64,000 bases of DNA from an uncultured Clostridia bacterium (GTDB lineage: Bacteria > Bacillota > Clostridia > Christensenellales > UBA1242), in NCBI GenBank assembly GCA_934778205.1, contig CAKVOD010000005.1, forward strand, positions 62,001 through 126,000. The letters are read 5' to 3'. The notes under the pieces are model-generated. The model made no database searches. It saw only the letters and a program-made list of their open reading frames with translations, and was not told where the DNA came from. This document shows, piece after piece, positions 33,584-42,757 of the stretch. The position numbers and the translations under genes are program-made. Positions within the stretch are counted from its first letter, which is position 1. Every line of letters starts with the position of its first letter.

Positions 33584-35950
33584 CTATTTTATATCCAAAA
33601 CGATTGTCAAAACCGTTGGATTTCTACGCGTTTTGCGATTGAAAAATGAAGACAACGCTTTGCGCACGGTAACCTTTAGCACTTGTATGTCGCAGTTCTT
33701 CAAATCACTTTGCAAGAGCGTTTCGCGGACAAACTGGCGCGCTTCCTCGACAAGACTTGATGCTTCGCTTGCGTATACAAGTCCGCGCGTGATGATTTCT
33801 GGGCCGTTTTTAATGATGCCCTTTTTGCGGTCGATTGAAACAACCGTTACGCACAAACCTTCTTCGCTGAGCGCAATTCTATCCTTGAGAACCGAACTAT
33901 CAATTTCGCCGAAGCCGAGTCCATCAATGAGTCTTGAACCTGACGGAACTTTTCCAGAATCTTTGAACACATTTTGATTGACTTCAATGCAGTCGCCGAT
34001 TTCACAAATCTTGATGTCGCTTTCATACATTCCGCACGCTAGCGCCAAATCTTTGTGGTGTTTGAGATGTTTATATTCGCCGTGAATAGGCACAAAATAT
34101 TTTGGACGCAAGAGGTCGTGTACTTCTTTAATTTCGTCATAATGACCGTGTCCTGAAACGTGCAATGGCATTAAGTATTCATAGATTACGTCCGCACCAC
34201 GCTTGAAAAGAGCGTTGATTGTGTTGTTGACGGCTCTTTCGTTGCCTGGGATTGGCGAACTACTCAAAATAAAGCAGTCGTTTTCCGACACAACAACTTT
34301 ATTGAAGTCGCCACTTGCGATTCTTGAAAGTCCGCTCATAGGTTCACCTTGGCTACCCGTTGTGATGATGCAAAGTTCGCCGTCTGGGAAATTTTCGATG
34401 CGGTCAATATCAATGACATTGTCCATATTGAAGTGCAACTCATTGAGGCGCGATGCGACTTCCATATTTTTTATCATACTGCGACCACTGAACGCGACTT
34501 TACGCCCATACTTGTCCGCTGTGTTGCAAATTTGTTGGATTCTGTGGACATTGCTTGCAAATGTTGCGACAAAAATACGTTTTCCAACATTTTCGCCAAA
34601 AAGCATATCAAGACTTTCGCCGACACGACTTTCGCTCATTGAATGCCCTGCTTTTTCAACATTTGTACTCTCACACAACAAGAGCAAAACCCCTTTGTCG
34701 CCGATTTCTTTCATTCTTTGCGTGTCCGCAATCTGACCATCGACTGGCGTGAGGTCAATTTTGAAGTCGCCCGTGTGGAAAACTACGCCAACTGGCGTTG
34801 TGATTGAAACGGCATATGCGCCAACAATACTGTGATTGACGTGTAAAAATTCGACACTAAAACAACCAAGTTGTACAGTTTCGCGCGGTTGTACTTCAAC
34901 AAACTTTGCTTTGACGCGTGGATGTTCGCGCAGTTTGTTTTGAATAAATGCGTTTGTGAGTTTACTGCCATAAACTGGCGCGTGGATTTCGTTTAGCGTA
35001 TATGGCAAACCGCCAATGTGGTCCTCGTGGCCGTGAGTGATGACAAAACCACGAACTTTGTCTTTGTTTTCTACAAGATATGTGATGTCTGGAACTACAA
35101 TATCAATCCCCGGCATATCTTCGGTTGGAAAACTCAAACCTGCATCAACAACAATAATATCGTCGCCATATTCAAGGACGGTCATATTTTTACCGATTTC
35201 GCCGACACCGCCCAAAAACATAACTTTCAAGTTATTTGGATCGCGCTCAACCAAAAATTCTGGGTTGATTTCCTCTTCTTCTTTTGCTTGCAAATTCATT
35301 CTTTTGCTTGCGCCACGACGCCCGCCACGTGATGCTAGTTGTTGTTTTTTGTCGTCGGTGTCAAAAAACTTGATTTTTGAACCATTTGCTGTTTCAATTG
35401 GCATATTTTTTGTGGCTTTTGCGTTATTTTTCAAGTTCTCGCGCTTGATTGTTTTTGCGACCTCTTTTGCAATTCTACTTCTTCGCGTGCTTCTTTGAGG
35501 TTGTTCTTTAGAGTTTTCGTTGTCCACAATTGCATCTACTTTGGCGTTTCTACGGCTTGTATTGTTGTTGATTGGCGCTCTTTTTGATGCTCTTTCTTCT
35601 ATAACTTTTTCCTTATGCGGTGGAAAATTGTTGTTTTTTCTAAAGTTCCTTTTTGAAAAATTTTGCGCATTTGGCGCACTTTCGCCTACTTGCACTTCGA
35701 CAACTGCCTTGTTTGGCGCGTTGCGTTTCTCTATTCTTTGCGCTCCAAAATTGTTTTGACGCGCGTTGTTTTCTCTTTTGTTTGCGACATTTGCGTTGCG
35801 ACTTTGTGGTGCGGTTGAGTTGCTTTCGCTGACTCTATCCTTATTTACTCTTTCTTTATTGATAGTATTTTTTGTTTCTTCTTTGCGGCGACCGTTTATT
35901 TCGGAAAGTATTTCCTCATAACTCAGTGTCGGTTCTTCAAATTCTTCCAT
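33584..35950 (-). CDS. rnj: Ribonuclease J with long basic N-terminal extension
   Basis: The 788-residue protein carries a complete RNase J core from about residue 232. LKVMFLGGVGEIGKNMTVLE is followed by the metallo-beta-lactamase motif HGHEDHIGG (306-314), then HTGDFKID, the beta-CASP domain and a C-terminal dimerisation region. RNase J is a 5'-3' exonuclease and endonuclease of mRNA decay and rRNA maturation. Typical length is about 555, so roughly 230 residues of Arg/Lys/Asn-rich low-complexity sequence are additional, probably a disordered RNA-binding or degradosome tail. AAAGGAG lies about 15 nt before the ATG, a long spacing. Only one RNase J is visible, so J1 versus J2 cannot be told. 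Confidence 0.95.
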   Translation of the reverse strand: MEEFEEPTLSYEEILSEINGRRKEETKNTINKERVNKDRVSESNSTAPQSRNANVANKRENNARQNNFGAQRIEKRNAPNKAVVEVQVGESAPNAQNFSKRNFRKNNNFPPHKEKVIEERASKRAPINNNTSRRNAKVDAIVDNENSKEQPQRSTRRSRIAKEVAKTIKRENLKNNAKATKNMPIETANGSKIKFFDTDDKKQQLASRGGRRGASKRMNLQAKEEEEINPEFLVERDPNNLKVMFLGGVGEIGKNMTVLEYGDDIIVVDAGLSFPTEDMPGIDIVVPDITYLVENKDKVRGFVITHGHEDHIGGLPYTLNEIHAPVYGSKLTNAFIQNKLREHPRVKAKFVEVQPRETVQLGCFSVEFLHVNHSIVGAYAVSITTPVGVVFHTGDFKIDLTPVDGQIADTQRMKEIGDKGVLLLLCESTNVEKAGHSMSESRVGESLDMLFGENVGKRIFVATFASNVHRIQQICNTADKYGRKVAFSGRSMIKNMEVASRLNELHFNMDNVIDIDRIENFPDGELCIITTGSQGEPMSGLSRIASGDFNKVVVSENDCFILSSSPIPGNERAVNNTINALFKRGADVIYEYLMPLHVSGHGHYDEIKEVHDLLRPKYFVPIHGEYKHLKHHKDLALACGMYESDIKICEIGDCIEVNQNVFKDSGKVPSGSRLIDGLGFGEIDSSVLKDRIALSEEGLCVTVVSIDRKKGIIKNGPEIITRGLVYASEASSLVEEARQFVRETLLQSDLKNCDIQVLKVTVRKALSSFFNRKTRRNPTVLTIVLDIK

Positions 35951-35991
35951 TTTTGATAATATTCTCCTTTACTTATAATGATAATTAAAAT

Positions 35992-36936
35992 TTATATAAC
36001 AAATTTCGATTGTTTTGCGCGGTCGTGTTCCGCGAATTTGCGTGGACTCATAATGTTGCTTGGGTCAAGATAAAAGCGCATTCCTTGCGACTCGTAGTAG
36101 TTTACCATAAACACTACGTTGACAAATACCACTGTAAGTGGCAGTGTGAACAATAGCGATGCGCCGAATGTGTAGCGAGCGCAAACAAAGTTTGTGACAA
36201 ACGCGAAAATTACAAGCACGATAATGTTTGAAAGCGTTCTCCAAAATCTATGGCTGACAACTTTGACACCCTCGGCAAAACTTTTGCCGACTCTATCGCT
36301 GTGCAACACTAGGTGTGGCACAAAGCACGACAAGAGTGCTGACTCAAGCGAAAGCACAAACATTGAGATTAAGACAAACAACATTGGCGCAAGTACGCCC
36401 CAAATTTCGCTTGTTGACATTAAATTTAATACAAAGTATCCGCTGACACCAATTATTGCCCAGAATGGCAATTTTATAAATGTTTGAATCAATCCTTGCA
36501 AAAGCGCGCGACCAAAATAGCGAATGTAAGCGCCACAAAAACCGACGCGCGTCAAGCTTGACATTGCGCCACGCAAAACTTCGCAGTTTGCCAAACTTGC
36601 GGAATTAAAGACGACTGCAAGCAAAAACAAACCGACGCACACACCGATGATGTTTGGCATAAGCGCTTCAAGATTTTTGCCAATTATATCTATGGCACTA
36701 CCCGCCAAGTCAACAAATTTTTGACTGACTTCAGTTGTGCTATATGCGTATAGTTTGCTCCAAAGCTCGCTGAAAGCGGTAAAGAAACCGCCGTCAGAAA
36801 GTGTTTTGACGATGTCATATCCAATCAAAACAACGGCGCCACCAAATATCGCTAGCACGACCAACATATATGCCATATTTTTCCAAACTAGCGAAAAATT
36901 TGTGGACAATACTTTCAACGAATTGCGCAATACCAT
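35992..36936 (-). CDS. Multi-pass membrane protein of unknown function
   Basis: From the ATG at 36936, after GGGAGGACATAAA, the protein is 314 residues with about six hydrophobic helices: about 20-42, 85-115, 140-165, 180-205, 225-250 and 258-280. Short amphipathic loops lie between, and a charged C-terminus (MSPRKFAEHDRAKQ) ends the protein. No transporter, permease or enzyme motif is recognised; the pattern resembles YihY/DUF4013-type proteins only in hydrophobicity. A promoter at 37154-37182 implies a leader of about 210 nt. Transcription probably continues toward RNase J. Confidence 0.7.
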   Translation of the reverse strand: MVLRNSLKVLSTNFSLVWKNMAYMLVVLAIFGGAVVLIGYDIVKTLSDGGFFTAFSELWSKLYAYSTTEVSQKFVDLAGSAIDIIGKNLEALMPNIIGVCVGLFLLAVVFNSASLANCEVLRGAMSSLTRVGFCGAYIRYFGRALLQGLIQTFIKLPFWAIIGVSGYFVLNLMSTSEIWGVLAPMLFVLISMFVLSLESALLSCFVPHLVLHSDRVGKSFAEGVKVVSHRFWRTLSNIIVLVIFAFVTNFVCARYTFGASLLFTLPLTVVFVNVVFMVNYYESQGMRFYLDPSNIMSPRKFAEHDRAKQSKFVI

Positions 36937-37192
36937 TTTATGTCCTCCCGATGAACAACATACCAAGCGTTTTTAACATACACAATAATTACAAAGTTAT
37001 TTATGTTTGAACAAAAAATTGACAAATAAAAACAAAAACGACTTTTAATATCAGTCAATAATTCAAACTTGATTGCAAAATTATTAAACTTTTCAATTCA
37101 ATTTGCGCAAAATGCGCGCATAGTACCTTTGCAAGATTTATTGCGACGATAGTATTATACAACAAAGCAAAAAAAATTGCAAGCGTTTTTTG
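36937..37192. other. Leader region upstream of the membrane-protein gene
   Basis: An AT-rich stretch holding the promoter at 37154-37182 and a leader of about 210 nt. It contains repeats of GCGCAAAATGCGC type (around 37107-37120) that could fold, but I do not recognise a riboswitch. Confidence 0.45.
37154..37182 (-). promoter_or_regulatory. Promoter for the membrane-protein gene at 36936
   Basis: Minus-strand TTGCAA (37177-37182) and TATAAT (37154-37159) are 17 nt apart. The nearest start codon is about 215 nt downstream. Confidence 0.65.
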
Positions 37193-37237
37193 CAAATCAA
37201 AAAAATGAGAAAACTTTTTTCGCTTTCTCATTTTTTA
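37193..37237 (-). terminator. Intrinsic terminator downstream of surface gene B
   Basis: The arms 37201-37212 (AAAAATGAGAAA) and 37224-37236 (TTTCTCATTTTTT) are followed by T on the minus strand. It lies about 100 nt past the stop and could work in both directions. Confidence 0.65.
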
Positions 37238-37334
37238 AAATTGTTTTTCAATTGCATTATATTTTAATAAAAATGCCTTGCTATTTCAAATTTTCACAAC
37301 ATTTTAATTTTGCATATTACTTATAAAAAATTGC

Positions 37335-38517
37335 CTATATACATATCATACTTGACGACGCTCCGCCACTAAAGGTGAACGTTATATTTTTATTGTCTTT
37401 TGTGACTGTATAAGTGATTTTGTTTTTGTTTGCCGTGTCTAAAGTGCAATCACCACTCACAGTCATTGTCCACATATATGGCTTGCTGACAAGTATTGTT
37501 ATAGAATCTCCAATATTTTGCGTAAGCGTAAGAGGAGCACTCATATTCCCCGTCAACACCAATTGGCTCGTTGTTCCATCGCTCGACATAACATAAAGGA
37601 ATATCGCGCCACTTTCTACACCAGACACACTGCTCATAATTGTTGTTGTAGACGTCGTTACCTTTTCTCCCCACACGGCTTTTAAAATGCAACCATAACC
37701 TATATCGCCAGAATTGTATCCGCCTGTAAAAATGACACCTGTCAAATAGTTGCCTCCAGATGTAACAATGTTTTTAGAAATAGTTACGTTGCCGTCAGTT
37801 GGGAAGACGATTTCAAACCCAATAAATGCTTTTTCCATTTCTAAACTTGACAGATAATTTGACAAAGGGGTTAAATCAAGCGAAGTAAGTACTATATTAG
37901 GTTTAATGCCACTATTCCCACCGTCGTACCCCCACAATTGTTCATCTATCACTAATGTTGCATTGGGAAAGGTATAATCACCACTGTATGTACCATGGCC
38001 GTAGCCTAATGCCCCAGTGAATTTTGAAAGAGTTGCACCATTTTTAAAAGAATCTTCTTCTAACGTTACTGTTATACCCATTTGCCCACTATGATAAGTT
38101 CCTTTTACACTTAGTTTACTTGAGTCTAGTGACAAAAATGTGTCAAGCCCAGTAAGCTTGCTTTCATCGTATCCCAAATCAAAAAGGATATCAAGAAAAC
38201 AAGCCGGGCCACGTGCCGCGGAAACTTTATCGTTGTCAACAGGACGAGCGGAAAAAAGCACCCCCAAAAAGAGAAACACAACCAAAGACCAAACCACTAA
38301 AAGTGTAGTTTGGAAAACAAAATTAGATTTAGTTTTATAACGTTCATTTTTGCAATTTTTGTAAAAAGTATTTACAACGTCATTTTTGTTGTTTTGCGAT
38401 TTTGTGCTAGTATCTTGCAAATTTCGACAGTATTCCTCATTGTTTTGAGAAGTTATACTGTCATTTTTTGCATCATTATACCCCCCCCCCCCCTAGCAAT
38501 TTTGTTCTAAAAATCAT
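37335..38517 (-). CDS. Putative phase-variable surface protein B (assembled state out of frame)
   Basis: The ATG at 38517 follows a strong AAAGGAGAG. After MIFRTKLL comes a run of 13 G (38481-38493); the frame then hits TAA two codons later. With 12 G one frame continues to 37335 (1,182 nt, 393 residues): a polar cytoplasmic tail (about 60 residues), YKTKSNF, the anchor TTLLVVWSLVVFLFLGVLF, and a secreted Ser/Thr/Gly-rich beta-type region. The C-terminus (SITILVSKPYMWTMTVSG...) aligns with that of gene A at 23475-25113. A TTG at 38420 could start the remaining frame but lacks a ribosome-binding site. Function unknown; surface adhesin or antigen inferred. The left neighbour of the phage cassette. 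Confidence 0.8.
38481..38493 (-). repeat. G13 homopolymer in the 5' coding region of surface gene B
   Basis: Thirteen C on the plus strand, coding-strand G, begin at codon 9. Twelve or fifteen G keep the gene open; thirteen closes it. This matches the arrangement in gene A. Confidence 0.85.
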
Positions 38518-38554
38518 AATAAAAACTCTCCTTTAAAGTTGATTTATATGCTTT

Positions 38555-38584
38555 AGTATAACACAAACCGCCCCCAAAATACAA
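38555..38584 (-). promoter_or_regulatory. Possible promoter of surface gene B
   Basis: Minus-strand TATACT (38555-38560) lies about 38 nt before the ATG, with TTGTAT (38579-38584) 18 nt further upstream. The -35 match is weak. Confidence 0.45.
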
Positions 38585-38712
38585 ACACTTTATATATGTT
38601 TTTTAAAATTTTGATTTTTTATCATTATATAAATCAATTTCGCCATCAATGGCTATGAATTTGCATATTATTTGAATTATCATAAATTTTAATTGCCTTG
38701 CGAACGCAATAC

Positions 38713-38750
38713 ACAAAAAAAGAAAAGTGCCGAATGTTTGGCACTTTCCC
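38713..38750 (-). terminator. Intrinsic terminator ending the phage operon
   Basis: AAAGTGCC (38724-38731) and GGCACTTT (38740-38747) are perfect 8-bp arms, followed by a T-rich stretch on the minus strand, 9 nt past the holin stop. Confidence 0.85.
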
Positions 38751-38758
38751 CTTTGGGT

Positions 38759-39175
38759 CTAACTGTTTTTATTGCTATTGTTTGCTTTGATTGTAACTGC
38801 GTCGCTTGAAATTGGTGTATCGGCGCTTTTCATATCAGCGTCGGGCGTTATCACAATTTCAATTTCGTGCGCTCTTGTTTCGGTGGCGGGTTCTTTGAGA
38901 GGCAACGTTGTCTCTTTTGATTCCGCCGTGTCTTTTTTATTGTCGTCCGCCTTTTTGTCGGCATCCGCTTTTGATGTGTCGGTAAATTCGTATCCGTCCT
39001 TTTGGACAAACCCTAGCACGGTTACCACTCCTAGAACTGCCATTACAATGTCGTTGTACAACGCATTGTCAATTTGTATATGAAATGCACGCGCGACGGT
39101 GTTTAGCAACAACAAAAATGCCATACTTAGTGCGACCCAAAAATTGTAGTGTTTCATTTTTTCAAATAATTTCAA
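38759..39175 (-). CDS. Putative phage holin (phi-LC3-type) with charged tail
   Basis: The 138-residue protein starts at a TTG (39175) after GCGAGGTAAAAA. A short charged N-terminus is followed by two hydrophobic segments (FWVALSMAFLLLLNTVARAF and NDIVMAVLGVVTVLGFVQ) separated by a short polar turn. This is the hairpin layout of phi-LC3/LL-H family holins, which make the membrane lesion at lysis. The remaining about 75 residues are a Lys/Asp/Glu/Thr-rich disordered tail, longer than usual. It is the last gene of the phage cassette; no endolysin gene is present next to it. Confidence 0.65.
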   Translation of the reverse strand: MKLFEKMKHYNFWVALSMAFLLLLNTVARAFHIQIDNALYNDIVMAVLGVVTVLGFVQKDGYEFTDTSKADADKKADDNKKDTAESKETTLPLKEPATETRAHEIEIVITPDADMKSADTPISSDAVTIKANNSNKNS

Positions 39176-39506
39176 TTTTTACCTCGCTTTAAAGCGAAAT
39201 CTTTGCACTAAACCCTACTATTGCAGTGTATGCAAGCGAATTTCCTTTTGTCACTCATTTTTACCGCTTATCCCTTCCGGCAAGGCTCGCCTTGACTGCA
39301 GGTTTGTTTGTCGTCTCACAACGACACATACACACCAACCAACACCTGCACCTGTGCCATCTGGCACTCTCCGCGTTGGCGAGGGCTGACGTCTCCTCCT
39401 TTGGTCGAAATGACAGGAGAGGAGTTCAAATCCACTAGCCACTACGACTTTTTATAATTTATGTGATTATAAAAGATGTTCTAATTCCTCTATTCAAACC
39501 CTATTT
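39176..39506. other. Gap between the two holin-like genes, filled by dispersed repeats
   Basis: The gap of 331 nt contains no supported ORF. Most of it (39272-39416) is a REP-like repeat split by a segment related to the second repeat family. Only the ends are unique sequence. Confidence 0.6.
39272..39416. repeat. REP-like dispersed repeat, copy 3, with nested segment
   Basis: CCCTTCCGG at the left and TTTGGTCGAAATGACAGG at the right match the ends of the other copies. About 85 nt in between carry AACACCTGCACCTGTGCC, which belongs to the second repeat family. It lies inside the phage operon. Confidence 0.7.
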
Positions 39507-39818
39507 TCACGCGACGTGGGCGCGGTCGGAAAGGTCGGGCGCGTGGTTGCACGAATAGAGGGGACAAACGCGGTTTTTTATGATTGCGGTTTGAAGTTGC
39601 TTGATTTCGGCTTTGATTTCACTTATATCTTTTTTCACTTCCTTGACGTCTTGGCTAATATCCTCGACTGCGCCGAGATTTTGCGCAAGCGCGTCGATTG
39701 TGTTTTGATACTTGTTTTCACGCGTGCGACTGTCTTTTAATTCAAACATTAATAGATAGACAAACATCACGGCGAAAATGCCGTTACCAACGGCTAGTTG
39801 TATGAGTTCTTCCCACAT
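39507..39818 (-). CDS. BhlA/UviB-type holin-like protein
   Basis: The 103-residue protein has one N-terminal transmembrane helix (GNGIFAVMFVYLLMFELKD) directly followed by RENKYQNTIDALAQNL and a charged coiled coil. This is the signature arrangement of BhlA/UviB proteins, found in phages and bacteriocin clusters and thought to act as holins. The C-terminal 20 residues are atypical (Cys/Pro/Asp/His). Its ATG lies one nucleotide after the stop of the upstream coiled-coil gene, so translation is coupled. A repeat-filled gap separates it from the other holin-like gene. Confidence 0.8.
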   Translation of the reverse strand: MWEELIQLAVGNGIFAVMFVYLLMFELKDSRTRENKYQNTIDALAQNLGAVEDISQDVKEVKKDISEIKAEIKQLQTAIIKNRVCPLYSCNHAPDLSDRAHVA

Positions 39819-39819
39819 A

Positions 39820-41112
39820 TTAGCGCGCCTTGGTTTTATAAATATAGTAGGAAAGACTTGTTCCTAAAATATCGCGAATGAATGAATTGTTGGACAATTC
39901 AGCAAGCGCGTCGTCTTTGGAGAGTGAATCTAGATATTTGTCGACTGCCGTTTCATACTCTTTTTGTTTGTTTGCTTTGATTGTATCTTGATTTGCAAAA
40001 TATTTGTAAATTTGGCTCAAGTAATCTTCGTCGACTTGTTGATTTCTTTTTTGCGCGTTCGCTTTATATTGGGCTTCAATTTGCGCAATTTTGTTGTTAT
40101 ATTCCAAAATTTCATCATTTTTTGCTTGCAAATCTTCTTTTAGCGCGTTTATTTTGTCATTGACTTTGACGGCGTATGTGATATTAAACTCATCGAGCGC
40201 TTTTTGACGCTCCTCATTTAATGTATTTATTTTATCGTTGATTGAGGCTATATTTTCGCCAAACGTTTTATCAATGTTAATCAATTTTTCGACAAGTTCT
40301 TTATCAAACGCGTTGAGATTGTTTATCACAATACTACTGCGTTGAAGCCCGCGCTTTAGAGCGTCGTTTTCAGCGTTACGCTTGTATGCGTTATAGTAGT
40401 TTTGCAATTGCGCTTTGTCTAGTTCACTTTGCGCACGCAAACTCTCTTCCTTGCCGTCAAAACTACTTATTTTTTTGTCGGTGGTGTTGTTGATTGCGTC
40501 CTTTTGCGCTTTTGCATATTCGGCGAGCGAACTTTCTGCTTCCCCCCTCAATTCGTCATCAGTTTTTTTGATTGTTTCTTTGCGGTCAAGGGTGAGGTCT
40601 TCGCTCATTTTGTCGCCCTTCTTTGGAAAGATATCGTATTTAGTGTCGATTCCAACAATTTGCGATTTGAGGTCATCTAGCATACTATCTTTTTGAGAAG
40701 GCGTTTCGGGTGTAGATGAAGGCTCTTCAGCGGAATTATTTTCAGACGCACTTGAATTGATTGTGTCAAAAAACTTTTTAAATGCGTCACTGACTGCACT
40801 ATTTTTTGCTGGCGCGACGCCTGCGTTGGGTGCTTTATCTTCCGCTTTTTCTTTGTTATTTTCAGTCAAGTTTGAGTCTTTGTTTTCTTGCTTCAAATTT
40901 TCCATATTTGATTTTTCTTGTGTATTTTTTGCAAAAAGTGTGTTTTTTTCATCATTTTTTGCGTTTTTTTCAGTGTTTTGCGTCAAACTTTCTAAATTAG
41001 TGTTTGGCGCCACAAGTTTTTCAGCTGGATTGACTGTGTTTTCGTCGTCCTTTTTTTTGCGCTTTTTAGATAATTCCAAAAGGTCAGTTTCAGAAAAATT
41101 TACTACTGTCAT
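39820..41112 (-). CDS. Phage structural coiled-coil protein, possibly internal or ejection protein
   Basis: The 430-residue protein begins with a basic KKRKKKDDEN stretch and about 170 residues of Asn/Lys/Glu/Ser-rich low-complexity sequence. A long continuous coiled coil spans about residues 185-390, ending in a short hydrophobic-aromatic tail (SLSYYIYKTKAR). AAAGGAGCAAAAAT precedes the ATG. In podoviruses the genes after the tail hub often encode ejection proteins or tail spikes. This one has the length and helical nature of an ejection or internal virion protein, but no family is recognised. No lytic transglycosylase motif is present. Confidence 0.55.
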   Translation of the reverse strand: MTVVNFSETDLLELSKKRKKKDDENTVNPAEKLVAPNTNLESLTQNTEKNAKNDEKNTLFAKNTQEKSNMENLKQENKDSNLTENNKEKAEDKAPNAGVAPAKNSAVSDAFKKFFDTINSSASENNSAEEPSSTPETPSQKDSMLDDLKSQIVGIDTKYDIFPKKGDKMSEDLTLDRKETIKKTDDELRGEAESSLAEYAKAQKDAINNTTDKKISSFDGKEESLRAQSELDKAQLQNYYNAYKRNAENDALKRGLQRSSIVINNLNAFDKELVEKLINIDKTFGENIASINDKINTLNEERQKALDEFNITYAVKVNDKINALKEDLQAKNDEILEYNNKIAQIEAQYKANAQKRNQQVDEDYLSQIYKYFANQDTIKANKQKEYETAVDKYLDSLSKDDALAELSNNSFIRDILGTSLSYYIYKTKAR

Positions 41113-41214
41113 ATTTTTGCTCCTTTTTTGTTATGTTGATTTTTGCTCTACCCTTTTGAAGAGAGAGATAGAACCCGCGTTTTAGTTCCTTTTGAATTGC
41201 TTTGTTCAAAAATT

Positions 41215-42714
41215 CTATTCCTCCAAAACGTCTATATCAAGACTGAGGTTTGATATGTGGAGTGTTTGTGAATTAGAATCAATCGCAACACTAATTTTGA
41301 CACCCTTGACATTGCAAACAAGTTTTTGCAGTTTATCACTACCCAAAACGTGCAATGTTTGCGACTCTCGCTCAGTTTTGATTGTAATGTCGACGTCTGT
41401 TGGCGAAATCAAGCTGATGCTCCGCACGGACTTTTGCGCAAGCGTTGAAAGGTCGGTTGCGGGTGACTGCCAACACTTTTTTGTTGCGGAATCAAAAATT
41501 TTGCCGTCGTCGGTCAATTGCCCGATTTTTTGGTTGTTCGCGCCGTTAAAGAGCACGGCAAGTCTTTGCCAGCCGTCGAACACAAACGATGCCATTGCGC
41601 AAATATCGATACCGCGGGTTATGTTCAGTTTTTGCGTTTGTAAGTCAAATTCAATTAGTACATTGTTTTTATAATCGGTTTCGCTTTCGCAGGAAATGTT
41701 TTTGCCGTCGTCAAAATTCATACGCGCGGATAAATAATATTTGCCGTCGTAATAGCAAGCACAAGCGGTGTTTAGCGCGGTTTTGTCAAACAAATCGTTG
41801 ATTTTGATGTTGTATTTATACACGCTTGAACCAACGCAATAATATAATCCGTCTGTTGCAAGATATACAATGCGGTCGCCACATACGGTCGCGGTATTTG
41901 CGTAGATGAGATTTGAAGTGTGGCAAATGTGCGTAACGCTAAATTCGCTTTGGTCGCCATAGGCGGACAGGCGCGAAACGCCAAAATCGCGAATGAGATA
42001 GACATAGTCATTCAAACTCAACACTTTGTTGATGTTGCCACGGTCGTCCACTAATTCAATGAAGCCCCCTGCGTCACTCGTTTCATTCCAATTCGTGATG
42101 TCAAAGTCCTTACTGAAACGCACTTGATGCTTGTTTGTCGAGGTTGTGGCAAAAAGACGCTCGTAGTGCGAACAAAGGCTTGTGAGATGCAAATTTTTCG
42201 TGCTTTTGACAGGTGTTGTGTCTAGATTCCAAAGATACATATCGTCGGTCGGGCTACAAATGACTGAAACATACTTGCCGTTGTACTTGTAGTTTATGAC
42301 CGTTGGAATCGACGTGAAGGGCTCTGTGAATATTTTTGTGAACACAGGTGCGTAGGTTGGCATAAACGACTTGTAAATATAGCCGTTGTCACAGTAGACA
42401 AGAAGAATATCTCTTTCAGTGCCTGTGGTTTCCGCCGTGATGTGCGTGTTCCAGATGCGCAATGGTTTTGCATTTGAAATCGGGGCTTGAAATGTCAATG
42501 TTTCGCCCGATTTGAGACTTGGGGTAGTCAAGTCTTTAATACCGTGCCCCTGCTTTAATGATTTGTCCTTATATTTTACGTTGTATGCCATATACGCATA
42601 GTCCATTGAAAGTGCGTTTTCGTCGACGTCGCGATTGACGCCTTTGCTGAAATCGTCAAAACTATATGTATACGATTTTGAATTTTGCCGTGGTTGTTTT
42701 TTGTTGTAATACAT
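41215..42714 (-). CDS. Phage tail hub or stabilisation protein, beta-propeller type
   Basis: The 499-residue protein opens with YSFDDFSKGVNRDVDENALS, a phrase typical of podovirus proteins that stabilise the head-tail joint (like P22 gp10). It then shows repeated short strands with GDRIVYLATDGLYYC, YDGKYYLSARMNF and FDGWQRLAVLF spaced as in a beta-propeller. AAAAGGAGAAAAT precedes the ATG. It follows the adaptor gene by 43 nt. Length and position fit the P22 gp4-gp10 order, although sequence similarity is not claimed. Confidence 0.65.
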   Translation of the reverse strand: MYYNKKQPRQNSKSYTYSFDDFSKGVNRDVDENALSMDYAYMAYNVKYKDKSLKQGHGIKDLTTPSLKSGETLTFQAPISNAKPLRIWNTHITAETTGTERDILLVYCDNGYIYKSFMPTYAPVFTKIFTEPFTSIPTVINYKYNGKYVSVICSPTDDMYLWNLDTTPVKSTKNLHLTSLCSHYERLFATTSTNKHQVRFSKDFDITNWNETSDAGGFIELVDDRGNINKVLSLNDYVYLIRDFGVSRLSAYGDQSEFSVTHICHTSNLIYANTATVCGDRIVYLATDGLYYCVGSSVYKYNIKINDLFDKTALNTACACYYDGKYYLSARMNFDDGKNISCESETDYKNNVLIEFDLQTQKLNITRGIDICAMASFVFDGWQRLAVLFNGANNQKIGQLTDDGKIFDSATKKCWQSPATDLSTLAQKSVRSISLISPTDVDITIKTERESQTLHVLGSDKLQKLVCNVKGVKISVAIDSNSQTLHISNLSLDIDVLEE

Positions 42715-42757
42715 ATTTTCTCCTTTTAGTGAAAGTCACTTTTGAGGGTGGAATAAA

